NCBI RefSeq assembly: GCF_024323335.1
Contig: NC_066579.1
Coordinates: 238,127,475-238,191,474 of the forward strand
Direction: 5' to 3'
Source: Lathyrus oleraceus
Taxonomy: Eukaryota; Streptophyta; Magnoliopsida; Fabales; Fabaceae
Length of the DNA: 64,000 nt
Positions 31,966 through 44,575 of the stretch are shown here, in pieces. The position numbers and the translations under genes were made by a program. The notes below the pieces were generated by a model that did not search any database, was not told the origin of the DNA, and worked only from the letters and a program-made list of their open reading frames with translations. Each line of letters begins with the position of its first letter. The stretch's first letter is position 1.

Positions 31966-34900
31966 TGTAAGACCCTAATTTTGACCCTAAGATCCCTCAT
32001 GGCATCATATCATTGCTCATTGCATTGCCTCAAGGATCATAGCATCTTGGCTCCTTACCCTAGGGTGGGACTTGTGTGAGTTGGTTTGAGACCACCAAGC
32101 ATGCTTTAATTGTATATTATTGTTTTTCTTATTTTGTTTACTAACCAAAAGCACAAAAATATGTCACTAACTTGTTTTGTTTTGAAGCTTAAGCAGTCAT
32201 GTGATCCAAGGCTCCTAGGAGGCCTCTATGCTCAAAGAAGTGGCTAGATGAAGATGAAAGCAAGCATGACAATTTTCCAAAAGGTTCCTAATCATCATAT
32301 ATGTCTCCCAAGTATCTTAATTTGTCAATTTGATCAAGATAAACCAAAGGGCTTGAGGCTTGTTTCCCAAGGAAACCCTAATTCAACTATGCATTGACTG
32401 TGCCTTGCTCATGAAGCAACCTCAACCTATGATCAAATTCAATCAAGGGTAGTTCTTTAATTTTAATTTTATGCATATATGAGCCTATGTGAGTTTCCTC
32501 AATCATTCATTCATTAAAATTTGAAGTTTGGACTTGAGAAGTTGACCAATCAAGTCATCTGACCAAACTGAGATCCACTGAGACCTAAATTTTGATGTGT
32601 TTATCAAATGAAGATGACCCCAAGAGAAAACATGTTATTAAGAACCATACGAACAACTTTTATGTTCATCACAAATCCATTTGAAACTTTTAAGGTCATC
32701 ATTCACTTCAAAACATTATAGGTCATTTTGACTGAAACCCTAATTTTGGGTCAACTTCCCAAGGACCTAACTCCTTCATTTTTTATTATTTTGATGTAAG
32801 CCTAATTGCATTGGAAATTTTGATATATCTAATTCAAATGTTATGTTGGACAAAATTTCATAGTCCTAAAATAAACACATGTGATAATACAAAACATTAT
32901 AGGTCACTTTGGACCAAAGCCATTGAATCTTGAAAAAGTCCAACTTCAAGTGCCCATAACTTTATCATGAAAACTCCAAATGATGAAAAATTTAAGTCCA
33001 AATTGATCATTGTGAAAGTATCTACAACTTTGATGTTGGAGGTTTTTCCATTTGAGGCTTTAATCATTAAAACATAAGGGCTTGAAGTTGGTCACTTTTG
33101 ACAAATTTTTCAAAGGCATGTTTTGTACATCAAACTTCATGACCAGTTTTCATAAATTTCCAAACTCCAAATGGATTTTTGTCCAACATAGATTTTGTTC
33201 CTTATGTCAAGACCTTTCCAACCATTACTCACATGCCTATGTTTGGATTTTCTAAGAGTGACTTTCAAAGAGGGGAACATTTAGGCCCAATTATGGAATT
33301 CATGATGAAACTTCATGCACAAGCCAATGCAACTTAGAATGCACGTCCATTTAAAATCCAAGTGACTTCAGATTGCATTTCAAATTGGTTTTGGGCCTCA
33401 CATGCGCCTGTACAGGCCCATGCATGGAGGACCCAATGATCATGCACACGGATTCCATTCACCTTGCCTTGCATTTTCAGCTATAAATAGCATGCTTACT
33501 TAATTCATTTCTTAACCTGAGGGCGCCTAAAGCTCTGCAGAAATTGAATCCTAAACTCACACCAAAGGAATTTTGAATTTTCATTTCTCTTTTCAAGTTT
33601 GAATTTCAACAAAATCAGGTGATCTTCAATACTAATTCCTAAGCCTTGCACTCATACCGTACCTCGAGATCAAGCGAATGGTGGCTTTAATTTCATGAAT
33701 TCATGCACTGCAAATTGAACACCTGGACTTTCCATCTCATATTTCTCCTTCCATAGAGATCTTGAGAGCAATCCAAGGTTACAGGGGTGATGTACATCAC
33801 CCCAGCTTTAATTTGGTATAAGGAACGCATGTTTTAGTTGAGGTTGCAAAATCTGCAACTGGTGGCCGGAATTCATTTGCTCACTGGAGAAGACGGTGGT
33901 TTCCACCATCGTCCCTACGTGGCATCTCTTTAGCCTTTGGATCCAAGTGCTATGATCTAATCTGAGCCTTTACCTTGTTTGACCTTTTTTAAAACATTTT
34001 GCAACGCGTTTGACTAGTGTACATGGTGAGCGCGCGTATCTGAGCCACATGATGGTCCACGTCAATTAATGAGGTTGGATCATGCGCTCCAGATTTTTTC
34101 CTATTTTCTTAATTTCTGTTTTATTTTCTTTAATTCCTTTTGATTTCAAAAATTCATAACTCTTTTATTTGGAATCACAAAAATATGGGACCAATTGCAA
34201 AAAAATTCTTTTAAAATCTAGTTTCACAATCTGATTTTTAATTATTTCTGTGATTCCATTTAATATTTTTTGTGAATTATTTTGTTTTTAATAGTTTTTA
34301 ATTCATTTTAATTACTTTTTGATATTCAAAAATGCCAAAAATATTTTCTTAACACAAATGGATGATGATAAGTCTATGAAAAATATTCTCATCAATTTCT
34401 TAATTGATTTGAGATTTATTTGTGATTTTAATTCATTTGTGTTATTTTTAATGCTTTTAATTGATTTTAAAATGGTTTCTGTTTTAAAAAAATGTTGAGA
34501 AAATTTGTCAAACCTAGTTTGACCATGTTAGACTTATGATGATCCAATTGGACTTATCCAAGTTGATTTGAATTGGATTTGAAGTTTGATCTCACTTTGT
34601 TCATTTTATTTCATGTATTATTTTAATTCCAAAAAAATACCAAAAATGTGTGTGACCTTTCTTGACTTCTAATCTTCATTTCACTTATGTTTACCATTGA
34701 TTGATGTTAATTCCATTCACATTTGATCATTGTGTTTCGGTTATGTCATTTGAACTTTCATTTTGTACATTTCATCTTCATCTCTTTTCTTCTTCTTTTT
34801 ATTTTGACCAATGAGTTAATGATTTGTGGTTAGCCTTGACATATGAGAGGCTTAACCTTCTTTGATCTAAATCAAATTCAACTTGATCAAAGATCAAGTG

Positions 34901-36664
34901 AATTGCTTTGTGTCCAAGATAGGTTGCTTCTTGGTCAAGCAAAAAACCTAAAATCCATACAAGGTCATTCTTCTTTTCTTTTGGCATGGCAAGTTGTAGG
35001 AGCTTGGCTTACTAGTCATGATCTCTAGCTTGTGTTTATTTTCCTATAGTTTTATTGACCGGCCTCAGATAGGTGTGACTACTACATTAGTCCACTTACA
35101 ATTGCTTAACATAGCGCTAAATTGCCTTGTAAGCATTTAATTCTTGCAATTTACTTTAATGCAATTTAATTTCTTGCTCATTTATTCATATTGCCTTTGC
35201 CCTTTGCTCACTTGAGCTCATGTTTATGTTTATGCTATTTGCCTTTTGCTCACTTGAGCACATTATCGTGTAAATATATTGTGGCTTTATGTTTGTTTTG
35301 TCTTTGTTTGTGTGAACCCAATGCAAAAAGGAGAGAGGACTTAGACTTAGGACCTTACCTATGCTTAATGGAGTTCGAGAGCAACTAGGCCTCATGCCTT
35401 TAGAATGCTAAATTTGTTGAAGAGCAACTAGGCCTCATGCCTTTAGAATGCTTAATCTTGAAGTAATCTTAAAAGGACCCCTAATCTAAACTCTCTCTTT
35501 GTCCATTCCTCTTATTGCATTGTGAACTTTTTGATTGTTTGTTCTTGTGTGATAGGGATTCCAAACATGAGATAGTTAGAAGGACCATTTTCATGAGCAT
35601 CCAAGTTAAGAGAGACAAGTCAATTAGAAGATCCTTGGAGCTTGATTGGATATTTGTCTGATTGCTTGAGTTAATTGCTAAGTCCAAAGGAAAGGAGCAT
35701 CTTGAATCATCTTTATGATCTCAAGAGAGGAACTCCAAGGGTTTTATCTCTTCCCTCATCTTTGCATGTTTAGGACTAGCCCTTCTCTTCTTCTCTCCAC
35801 TCTAACCCAAGCCAAACTCATTTTGTGCAAACATTGACATTGTTTTCAAAACTAGAAACCTAGGCACTATGCCTTTGATTTTTTCAAACTCTTTTCATAA
35901 CACTTATTTTGAATTGAATCTTAAGTCAACATTGACCTTATTTTGTGAATACTTTTCATTTGTAAATGCAACTCACTCAAATTGATTTTATGGTTCCAAT
36001 GACCATGTGTGTTAAAGCTTTTTCATAAACATTAGCTATTAGGTTTGAGTTATCCTAGAGGTTGATATAATACTCACCTATATCCTTAGTGATGGACTAT
36101 AAGTCTTCCATGCTTATTATAGGGTTAACCCCTCACTAGCATGTTGAAGCTCTCCTCACATGGTGGATTTGTGGTTTTAGGTTGAGTTTTCTCCCTTTGA
36201 TAACAAAAGACCTTAAGGCTTTTGACCAATCAATTCACCAACTTCTTTTGAGATTTTTACCCCGAACTACGAGGTTTTGATCCTACCTTTTTAAGATGGT
36301 ACGTAGGCAATGGGTTTATCCATTCAAACACAAAATTGTAAATAACTTGTATATTCTTCTCTCATCTCCCCAATCATGTTTGCACAAATATTTTCACAAA
36401 TACCAACCCACCATACAACTTTGCGAAAAGGGCCCCCTTAGAGTACTAAGGATGTTTTGGGTGCTTAAAACCTTCCCATTGCATAACCAACCCCTTACCC
36501 AGATCTCTGACATTTTTATTAGTTTTTGACTTGATAAAACTTCTCGGTTTTTGTTCGCTTTCTAACATTTCCTTTGTATAAATAGAAGTGCGGTGGTGAC
36601 TCGAATTGTATGATTTACTTTTGATTTAGTCAATAAATCTAAAGGTAACGAATACCCCGCTACA
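31966..36664 (+). mobile_element. Ogre-type solo LTR S2 with target site duplication
   Basis: This is a complete LTR of 4699 bp, from TGTAAGACCC to CGCTACA, flanked by perfect 5-bp duplications CTAAG at 31961-31965 and 36665-36669. No internal element sequence is present, so it is a solo LTR left by LTR-LTR recombination. A TATA box lies at 33482-33489. A 30-bp phrase containing CTAGGCCTCATGCC is duplicated at about 35383-35450. TGGTGACTC near the end (36594-36602) is the diverged tRNA-Arg-like core seen in sister LTRs. It carries no gene. Confidence 0.93.
33482..33489 (+). promoter_or_regulatory. TATA box of solo LTR S2
   Basis: TATAAATA lies about 1.5 kb from the LTR start, the same offset as in the O1 LTR. 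Confidence 0.7.
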
Positions 36665-37032
36665 CTAAGTTTGGTTAAATATTCTACGGTCCTCAGCTTC
36701 TCGGACCCCCAAATTAGAGAAAGTAATGCATATCCACGACTTACTCGAGTGACATCAGTAAATCCAAAGAGGTATCTAGTGAGTGGGGGATCTCGTGTCA
36801 ACTCTTTCAGGACTAATCCTTCAAATCTAACATGACTATACCACCCTCCTATCTTAGATTGAACTCAAGTTCGGTTTAGAACTTATCTCACCACAGAGAG
36901 ATCACCAAGCACAACAGACAGAGTATCATACAATAATATATATAAACAAACATCAAATATACAAATATACACACAAAAAAGTAGGCTAAACCCACTGAGG
37001 ACTACTCCCCAACATAGTCTCCACTTATTTTC
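36665..37032 (-). other. Ogre O2 5' leader, LTR-proximal part
   Basis: About 370 bp between solo LTR S2 and the O2 5' LTR. It contains the primer binding site and short AT-rich repeats and no frame. It begins with CTAAG, the right duplication of S2. Confidence 0.8.
37006..37023 (-). other. Primer binding site of Ogre O2 (tRNA-Arg type)
   Basis: The minus strand reads TGGAGACTATGTTGGGGA, 9 nt after the LTR end in element sense. It is similar to the complement of a plant tRNA-Arg 3' end (TGGCGACTCCGCTGGGGA), with about 14 of 18 positions agreeing by eye. Ogre elements are known to use tRNA-Arg. Confidence 0.75.
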
Positions 37033-40000
37033 TATAGCGGTAAATTTATGACCATCAAACTATGGATAAGATTAATGTCAATAAAACCAGAGTCGCCACC
37101 ACGCTTTTATTGTTTCCAAAGGAAAAGGGAAAAGTATGAGAAAAACCCAAAGATAAGAAGTTTCCAAATTAAAACTAATAAAATGTCACCGATTTTAAGT
37201 AAGGGGGTTAGTTACATAGAGGGAAGGTATTAGCATCCAAAGTGTCTTAGGTACTCCTAGGGAGCCTTTTTTTGTGTGCAAGTGTTTTGGTCAAAACGAT
37301 GTTTGGTAAAATATAGAGTGGGGGATGAGAAAAGAATTCATTAATTATATTTTTGTGTTTGACAAGACCTTCGGTCTTATGCCTACGTACCAACATAAAA
37401 ATGAGGGATAAAAACCCCGTAGTTCATGGTAAAAATTTCAAAGAAATTGGTGAAATGATTTTAAAAAAAAATAGCAGAAGAAGGCGCAAAGATGGCCAAA
37501 GATTTGAATGGGGTTGTGAATTATTTTTGTCATTTTTTGAAATTAAAGTCAATATCGTTAAGTTTATTCACGAGTTTGATTTAAGAAAAAGTTTAAAAAT
37601 TCATTAGCATAAGGTCAAAGTTTCTAATCATTAAAACATGTCTAAGTTGAGAACACAAATAAAGAAGGTTTTGAAAAGAGGGAGAGATTTGAAATTAAAG
37701 AAGTGGGAAGAGATGAAGGGACTATCCTAGACAAAAAAATTAAAAGTTAAGAGTTGAAAAGATCTGACCAATGAGATGCAATCCAATAGACAGGAATGTC
37801 ATATAGAAACCCATTTTCCTTTTGGACTTTAGCAAGTAACAAACATAAGCAATATCCAAGCAAACCATATGAAGACCAAGGCATCAAATAAAGATAGCCA
37901 TAATATCCAAGCAAGCACTCCAATAACTAGCAGTCTTTAATATCTTCCAATGAACCAAGACATCAAACATCAAAAATAATAAGAGTATAACAATTAAGCA
38001 CAAAAACAAAGTGACAGATGAATCAAGTACACTCAAGGTCTTGCATCAGATGAAAGACACAATCAACGATAACTTAGACTCAGATAGTGGCATTGGCCAA
38101 GTCCTTTAGCATAGGGAATGTTGCCTACTCCTAAGTCCAGAAGTTCATATCAAGTCCAACAGTCCATCAAGATGTTTTTTAGTGTTTTTGTTGTTATTAG
38201 GTGTTTTAAGGTCCTAAGACCACAAACAAAAACAAAGACAAGCAAACAATATATACAATCACAAGATATGGCTCAAATGAGCAAAGTGAAAATGGATGAA
38301 ACATAAACATCTTGCATGAAATGTAAAATGGCAATGAATGATAAAGGTACTGAAATTTGAAATGAATTAAGTAAATGACTTGAAAGTAAAGCAATGTTAA
38401 TAGAAAGTTAGTCAATGGTTTGTCAAATGTTAGTGAGGAGTTTTAATTATTTAAATCATTCTTTGGAGAACACTCAACCATCCATTCACAAGTATGAATC
38501 CCTGAACCAAGACATCATCCATGAGAAGGGTTCCAACTTGGACAAATCAACAAGTATGCCACTAGCTCTCATGAAAGGAAAAAATGTCAAGTTTTCACAC
38601 AATGCCATGAAGAATGGGAGACTTACAATCTCACTTACTAAAATGTTATGCCTTGCGGGAAAAATTTAGCTCTATGTTAAGTAATTGTAATTGGACTTAT
38701 GTATAAGTCACAACTATCTAAGGTCGGGCAATAAAAATATAGGTGTTAATGCATGTTAGAGATTTGGTACAAAGAACCAAACTCCTAAAACATACCACAC
38801 TCTAAAAAAAGGGAGGGACCTATCTCACTCATACTTATGTTGATTCATCTGACACAAGGTAATTGATAAATCAACTAGCATTTTGACATGAAGAGAAGTC
38901 ATTGGTCAATGATAGGTTGGGGAAGAATATGGATGAAGATGAAGAGGGAAGGGGAAATAGAAACCCAAATTGATCATAGGAGGAATTTCATCTGATCAAT
39001 AATTTCCATTCATTTTGGGAGATGAAATGTACATTTCATCAATCCCCTAAATCCAATAGTATTGGTCAAACAAAAGTCAAATCAACCATGACCAAAGCCA
39101 AACAGAAGGTCAAACATCACAAGACCAATTAAATAGCTCAACATAATTATTCAATTAAAAATCAAATTTAAAATGAATTAAAATGCATTTTTAAATGGAT
39201 AAAACCTAAAATCCCTTCAAATCACCAAATAAATGGCCAAGGGATTTATCCTAGGTCAAACAAGGTCAAAGGACTCAGACAAAAAAATCACAATTTTTGG
39301 AAAGTCAGAAGTATTTAAAAATATTTAAAACCAAGTCAAAAATAATTTAATTCACAAAAAATAACCAAAATTAATCCAAAAAATGATTTTAATTTAAAAT
39401 ATGGAAGAGGAAAATATTTAAAGATTTTTGGTGAAAGTCGCATATTTTTTGGATTAAAAAATGAAATTTCTATGAATTAAATAAAATAAGAGGATTAAAC
39501 ATAAAATCAAAAAATAAAATAAAATTCAAAAAAACAAGGGCCATCAGACCTCCCTCATTAATTGAGGTGGCAGATCTAATGCTCACGCGCATACGGAACA
39601 TGTTACACCAAGGTCAATGCGTTGCACAAGTGGTAATCTAAATCAAAGGCCAAGATTATAACTTGGTATCATGATCAGATGGCCTGAGACGTTCCAGCGC
39701 AGCACCAGAGCCCTAGCTCCGGTCATCTTCTCTAGTGGACCTCACCGGACTGATCCATCCTCAACTTGTACCAAAATGAAAAGTGAGTACACTATTTTAA
39801 AAGAAAAATGCTCAAGAGCTCGAATCTGACCTCAATTTCTCCCAATTCCACGTATATTAAAAGATACATGGACTTGAAATTTGAGGTGCATGATCTTAGT
39901 TGCTTCGATTTGACCTCAAAGCAAGTCAATCTTGTTATCTACATTGGTGGGACTTCAGCCAACCAAAAATTATTTAAAATAATGGAGAATTGAGAGATAA

Positions 40001-41750
40001 TTAAATAGAGAAAGTTTCACAAAATTCACCTTCTGTTTGCAGTGAAGAAGCTTGATCTCGATCTCAATTGGCTTGGGCTTGCTTCTACTTGTTTGCAGGA
40101 GGTGAAATGGAAGCTTAAATAGCTTGGACTCTTGGAGTTTCAACTTCAAAACAGAAGTGAAATTGAAACTCAATTTTTAAATGAAAACCTTCAAGATTAT
40201 CCTTTAATGGAGGTGAGGGTGTTTGCAGTTCAAAGCTTGGGCAAGGTCCCTTTCTTCTGAGCAAGAGGGCGTGTATGCATAGGCTTCATGATTCATTTCT
40301 ATACCAATCCAAAAAATGTCAAAAATAGCAACGTTAGTGCATGCTTGCACGGGCGTATGATAGGCCTATGAAATGATTGTAAAAGGTCCACAATTGTGTA
40401 TGAATGATGCTGAAATCTTAACATGAGTCCATGCAATTGTACTTGAGAATTGGTTATTTGATTTATCCAAATGGGACTATGAAATGTAACCATGCGCAAG
40501 TCCTTGAAAAATACTCCAAATGCCATGATCTTGGATTCTTTGGAAAGGTGACATGAAGGGAAAAAACTTTCTTGTTCATCACTTTTTCATTTGGAGCTTG
40601 CATCATGATGAATTTTAAGGTGGAAGTTGGAGAAATCAAACTTAGTTGAAAATTTTCTAAGTATAAAGTCAAATGACCACTTCTTCCACCTTGAATAACT
40701 TTTGCTATGAGTTTCAAATGAAAATGTTTCCTTCACCAAAGTTGTATTTATTTCATTCCTATTCAATTTGGTCATAAATTTGACATCATTTTAATCTTGC
40801 ATGAGGGAGTTATGGATTCTAGAAGTTGAGGAAAATTATTTGTTCAATGATGATGACCCAAAATAACCTATAATGTTTCCTCTTAGCACATGCCCTTGCA
40901 AGTATAATTTTACATTTCACAAAGAATAAAAGTTGGATAAGACATATTTAATTTGTTCATGAAACTTGGATGGCCTTCATATCAAAAATATTGAGCAGGT
41001 TATGGTTCTTGGAAGTTGACTTCCTAACTAGGGCACAGACAAAATGACCTATAATATTTCACCATAAAAAATGACTTTCCAAGCATATCTCTTGAGGACA
41101 ACATGAATCTTGTTTGTAACGTCATAAAGAGTAACTTGTATCTTGGAATAATTTTCATATGACAATAATTGTAGGAGATAGGGTCTAGGGTACCCTAGAT
41201 TTGACTAGTTGACTTTCTCCGGTCAACCTCTTTGAACCATCTTGCAAACTTGAAGTTATTTTGCTCTTTGGGACTCATGGGGGATCACATATGCATAATA
41301 TGATGTACCATGAAGTGTCTCTTGAAATATTTGACCAATTGTTGAAGAAACTTGCTGAGGAAGTCACACAAGATACCCAACTGAATTAGGGCTTCCAAGG
41401 AAAACAAGCTTCAAACTCTTGATGAATTCTTGATCAAAATGACAAATAATGAACACAGGGATCCATATATGATTCTTAGAACTATTTTGAACCTTTATTT
41501 GATTGATCCCTTGCATTGAGGGTCCCAAATCCTAGATATGGACTTGATGAGGCACAAGTAGACATATTTTTGATATTTTGGTTAGTAAACAAATAAAAAC
41601 AAAGTGTGGTACAATAAAAAGTGCTTGGTGATCTCTCCCAATGCAAACCCAATAAATGAGGGGTGAGGAGGATACCAAGGTGTGATCCCAAAGTCAATGC
41701 AAATGATGAGATAGCATGAGGGATCTTATGGTTAAAATTGGGGTCTTACA
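37033..41750 (-). repeat. 5' LTR of Ogre O2
   Basis: About 4.72 kb. It starts TGTAAGACCCC on the minus strand at 41750 and ends CGCTATA at 37033 (one base from CGCTACA). The core TGGCGACTCTG lies 55 bp from the end (37088-37098). A weak TATA-like TATTTAAG lies near 40114-40122. There is no credible gene. The inner end is fixed by the primer binding site and the outer end by the start of H3 sequence. Confidence 0.87.
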
Positions 41751-43075
41751 ATAAGCCTACTTACGATTGCTTAACATAGCACTAAATTTTCCTCAAGGCA
41801 CAAATTGACATACTAAATTGACAACTAACATTTAATTTTCTTGTCATTTACTTTAATGAAATTTAAATTCTTGCACTTTATTATTCCTTGTCATTTACAT
41901 TCATGCAAATTGTTTATGCTTCAATCATTTGCTCTTTGCTCACTTGAGTCATTATGTTTTGTGCTTGTGATATATTTGGGATTGTGGTATATTTGGGATT
42001 GTGATATATTTGGCCTTGTGATCATATTTTGTTTGTGGTCTTAGGACCTTAAAACACTTAATAAAAACAAAAACACTAAAAAAAACACATTGGTGGACTG
42101 TTGGATCTTTGTCTGTGACTTGATTTGGACCAATGGAATTAGAATAGGCAACATCCCTGAGCTATGGAAGAAAAACTTGGCCAATTCCATTAATTTGAGA
42201 CCAAAACCATGGCCAATTCCATTCATCTGACACAAGTTTGAGAGACTCCCTTAGGTTTATCTGATACACTCTTTCTCTTTGTCTGAATTGTTATTTTATC
42301 TCATTATCATTTGATGTTTTCTCTTTGAGTATGCTTCAAGGGATTTTTCATCTGATATATATAAAGGACATTGAAGATTGCTTGCTTTGGAGTGCTAGCT
42401 TGGATGATTGGTTATCTTTATTTGATACCATTGAATCTCTTATTAATTGCTTGCATGGTTATGGCTTTATTGTTTGCTTGATAATCCAAAGGAAATGGGT
42501 TTCTATCTGACACTATTGTCTTGTGGATGCTTCCCATGGGTTAGATCTTTTCAACTCAAAACCCTTAATATTGTCTAGGATAGCCTCTTCATCTCCACCT
42601 CCTTCTTCTTTAATTTCAGAATCTCCTTCTCATTTTCAAAACTTCTTTACTTGTTATTTTTCAACTTAGACTTATTTTAATGAGTAAAAACCTTGGCCTT
42701 ATGTCATTAATTTTCAAACTATTTTCTTAATTAAACTTGTAAAGAGACTTAATCATATTGACTTTATTTCAAAAATACCAAAAAGAATTAATAACCTCAT
42801 CTAACCATTTTGGCCACTTGGTACCTTCTTCCTTTTAAATTTTTCAAAAAGAAAGCATTTATATTTGAGTTATCTTAGGTTGAAAGGTAATTCTCTTATT
42901 CCATGATATGTTGAGTGTAAGACTTTCCATTTTCTAGGGGTTAGTGGCATACTTGTTGATTTAATCCAAGTTGGAGCCCTCCCTCTTAAATGTTGTAAAG
43001 CCCTCATTATCGGTGGATGTTTGGTTAAGTATTCTCCCATTGATAACAAAATATCTTTAAGCTTTTGTTAAAATC
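41751..43075 (+). repeat. Ogre LTR fragment H3, outermost layer of the window
   Basis: Plus-strand Ogre LTR sequence comparable with 35085-36210 of S2 (CTTACGATTGCTTAACATAG, then the region with GATAACAAAA). O2 bounds it on the left and SIRE C2 on the right. Both neighbours start at clean LTR termini, so H3 is the common host of the two nests. It has no gene. Confidence 0.8.
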
Positions 43076-43099
43076 TGAAATTCTAGTTAACAGACTTTC

Positions 43100-43125
43100 G
43101 ATGTCACACGGGTTGTTATGACATC
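43100..43125. repeat. 12-nt-spaced dyad near the inner end of the SIRE LTR
   Basis: GATGTCA-N12-TGACATC, with perfect 7-bp arms. The same dyad is present in the second LTR at about 49655-49680. Spacer length equals that of the four U3 dyads. Confidence 0.8.
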
Positions 43126-43916
43126 CAATTCTGCGCAGACAAGAATTATGCAGAACTTAAAAAGTAAGCGCAGTAAATAACACGAGGAATTGTTTACCCA
43201 GTTCGGTCCAACATGACCTACGTCTGGGGGCTACCAAGCCAGGGAGGAAATCCACTATTAGTAGTATTAATTCAGACCTTAAACCAACTGTTTAACCCTA
43301 TCACTTAATACCTACCTAATGCAATTTCAATCTTACACTAAGATCAGAGTTCCTACTCACTCCCCCTCAATCACCTCAGTGATTACAACCTTTAATAAAG
43401 ATTAAAAACAATTTCGAAGTCACACTTCAAACAACTCTTGATTGTGCTTAACAGCTTTAATCAAGATACACAGCACTCACGCTTAAAAGCTTAGAGTGAC
43501 ACAACACTTACAACTCAATGAACACCCTATACCAATGCAATCATCTCAGTGATAATAGCTTGGCTTACAAGATACGTCTAATACAAGACACACAACAATA
43601 CAGCAGTGAAGTATAATGGACAAATAAAATCTTCACGCCTAAAACCCCTAGTTCTGAATGAAGGATTGCCATCCTTTTATATTGCAGCACTTGGGCCTTG
43701 TACTTGTATTTTCCTGAAATTAAGGTCACGCGAGTTCCCCTAAATTCCACATCTAGGTTACTAACAAATAGGCTATTTGTTAGGTTCATTAATTGTAGCT
43801 TAGTTGTTGGTTTCCTGGATTTTAGCTCAGCTGTTGACTTCCTGAAGAATAGCCTGAGAAAAATGCTGAAACAGAAAAACTAAACAACCTACAATTTAGC
43901 ATATGTTGTCTGGAGT

Positions 43917-44365
43917 GAATGTCACAACATTTAGTTTGACATCCACAGCATAGACCATATGCTAAGCCTGTTATCTTCCTGAAAACAGACTGTACAAATT
44001 TGCTGTACTGTACAGAACCAATCTGTCCATACTACAGTATTAGCCTACATTAATAAATGTCAAAACATCCAATTTGACATTTACACATAGAGCCTTACAT
44101 CAGGTCTGTTATCCTCTTGATAAGCAGACTGAGCTGCATACTGAAATGTAGCAGAAAATCAATCTGCCTATTGTTCAGTATATGTTGTCAATGATGAATG
44201 TCATAACATCCAGTTTGACATTCAGACAGTAGGCCTTATGCCAGGTCTGTTATTTCCTTGATAAACAGACTGAAAATAAATACTGAGTTATAGCAGAACA
44301 CCAACTGTTCTATTCCTCAGTATCTGCTGACAGGGATGAATGTCATAACATCCAATTTGACATTC
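43917..44365 (-). repeat. U3 tandem repeats of SIRE LTR, about 140 bp period, each with a dyad
   Basis: Three and a half units start at 43917, 44055, 44196 and 44338 (steps 138, 141 and 142). Each begins with an inverted repeat of 8-bp arms and a 12-nt spacer. Units 3 and 4 have GAATGTCA/TGACATTC. Unit 2 has AAATGTCA/TGACATTT. Unit 1 has one mismatch. The rest of each unit shares CAGACTG and CTGTTAT phrases. Their location upstream of the LTR promoter suggests an enhancer role. Confidence 0.88.
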
Positions 44366-44406
44366 AATAAATCCTGTATTAGCTAAACCTGTAGTATACT
44401 ACTCAA

Positions 44407-44563
44407 GTATGTCATGACATCAGCCAAGACATCAGAGTACAGCTAGATATTCTAACATACAATGCAGTCAAACAAACATCTCCACAGCATGTCATGACAT
44501 CAGTCAAGACATTAGAATCCAGCTAGTGTTTTACCATACAATGCAGCCAATTAAACATCTACA
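44407..44563 (-). repeat. Two 80-bp repeats with ATGTCATGACAT palindromes at the SIRE U3 start
   Basis: A perfect 12-bp palindrome ATGTCATGACAT occurs at 44409-44420 and 44489-44500. Each is followed by CAGNCAAGACAT and, later, by a CATACAATGCAG phrase. The two units are about 80 bp apart and form the first part of the LTR in element sense. Confidence 0.85.
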
Positions 44564-44565
44564 AA

Positions 44566-44575
44566 CCTCCCCTTT
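44566..44575 (-). other. Polypurine tract of SIRE C2
   Basis: The minus strand reads AAAGGGGAGG, two bases before the LTR start TGTAGATG. A CCAAAAATTTGTCAAAGGGG context is typical of SIRE elements. Confidence 0.85.

Larger units (their letters stand above)
26700..41750 (-). mobile_element. Ogre-type element O2, 5' LTR through protease (interrupted by a solo LTR)
   Basis: On the minus strand, O2 has its 5' LTR (41750-37033), primer binding site, leader (37032-36665 and 31965-31445, split by solo LTR S2), ORF1, gag and protease, broken at 26699/26700. Everything downstream of protease is missing from the window. Frames are heavily decayed. Element order matches full Ogre structure, including the upstream ORF1 that O1 lacks in this window. 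The right flank, ATAAG at 41751-41755, should match a left duplication outside the window. Confidence 0.88.
43076..44563 (-). repeat. 3' LTR of SIRE C2
   Basis: About 1.49 kb, from TGAAATTC to CATCTACA in plus coordinates, with TGTA/TTCA-type termini. The outer part (U3, 43917-44563) is built of tandem units with dyads. Another dyad lies at 43100-43125 near the opposite end. A nearly identical second copy starts at 49631. A short open frame at 43698-43883 is repeated in the other LTR but has no known product. Confidence 0.92.

Noticed and set aside
43698..43883. 61-residue frame conserved in two places (also 55751-55936)
   Set aside because: The two copies are the two LTRs of the same SIRE element, so conservation reflects LTR duplication rather than coding selection.
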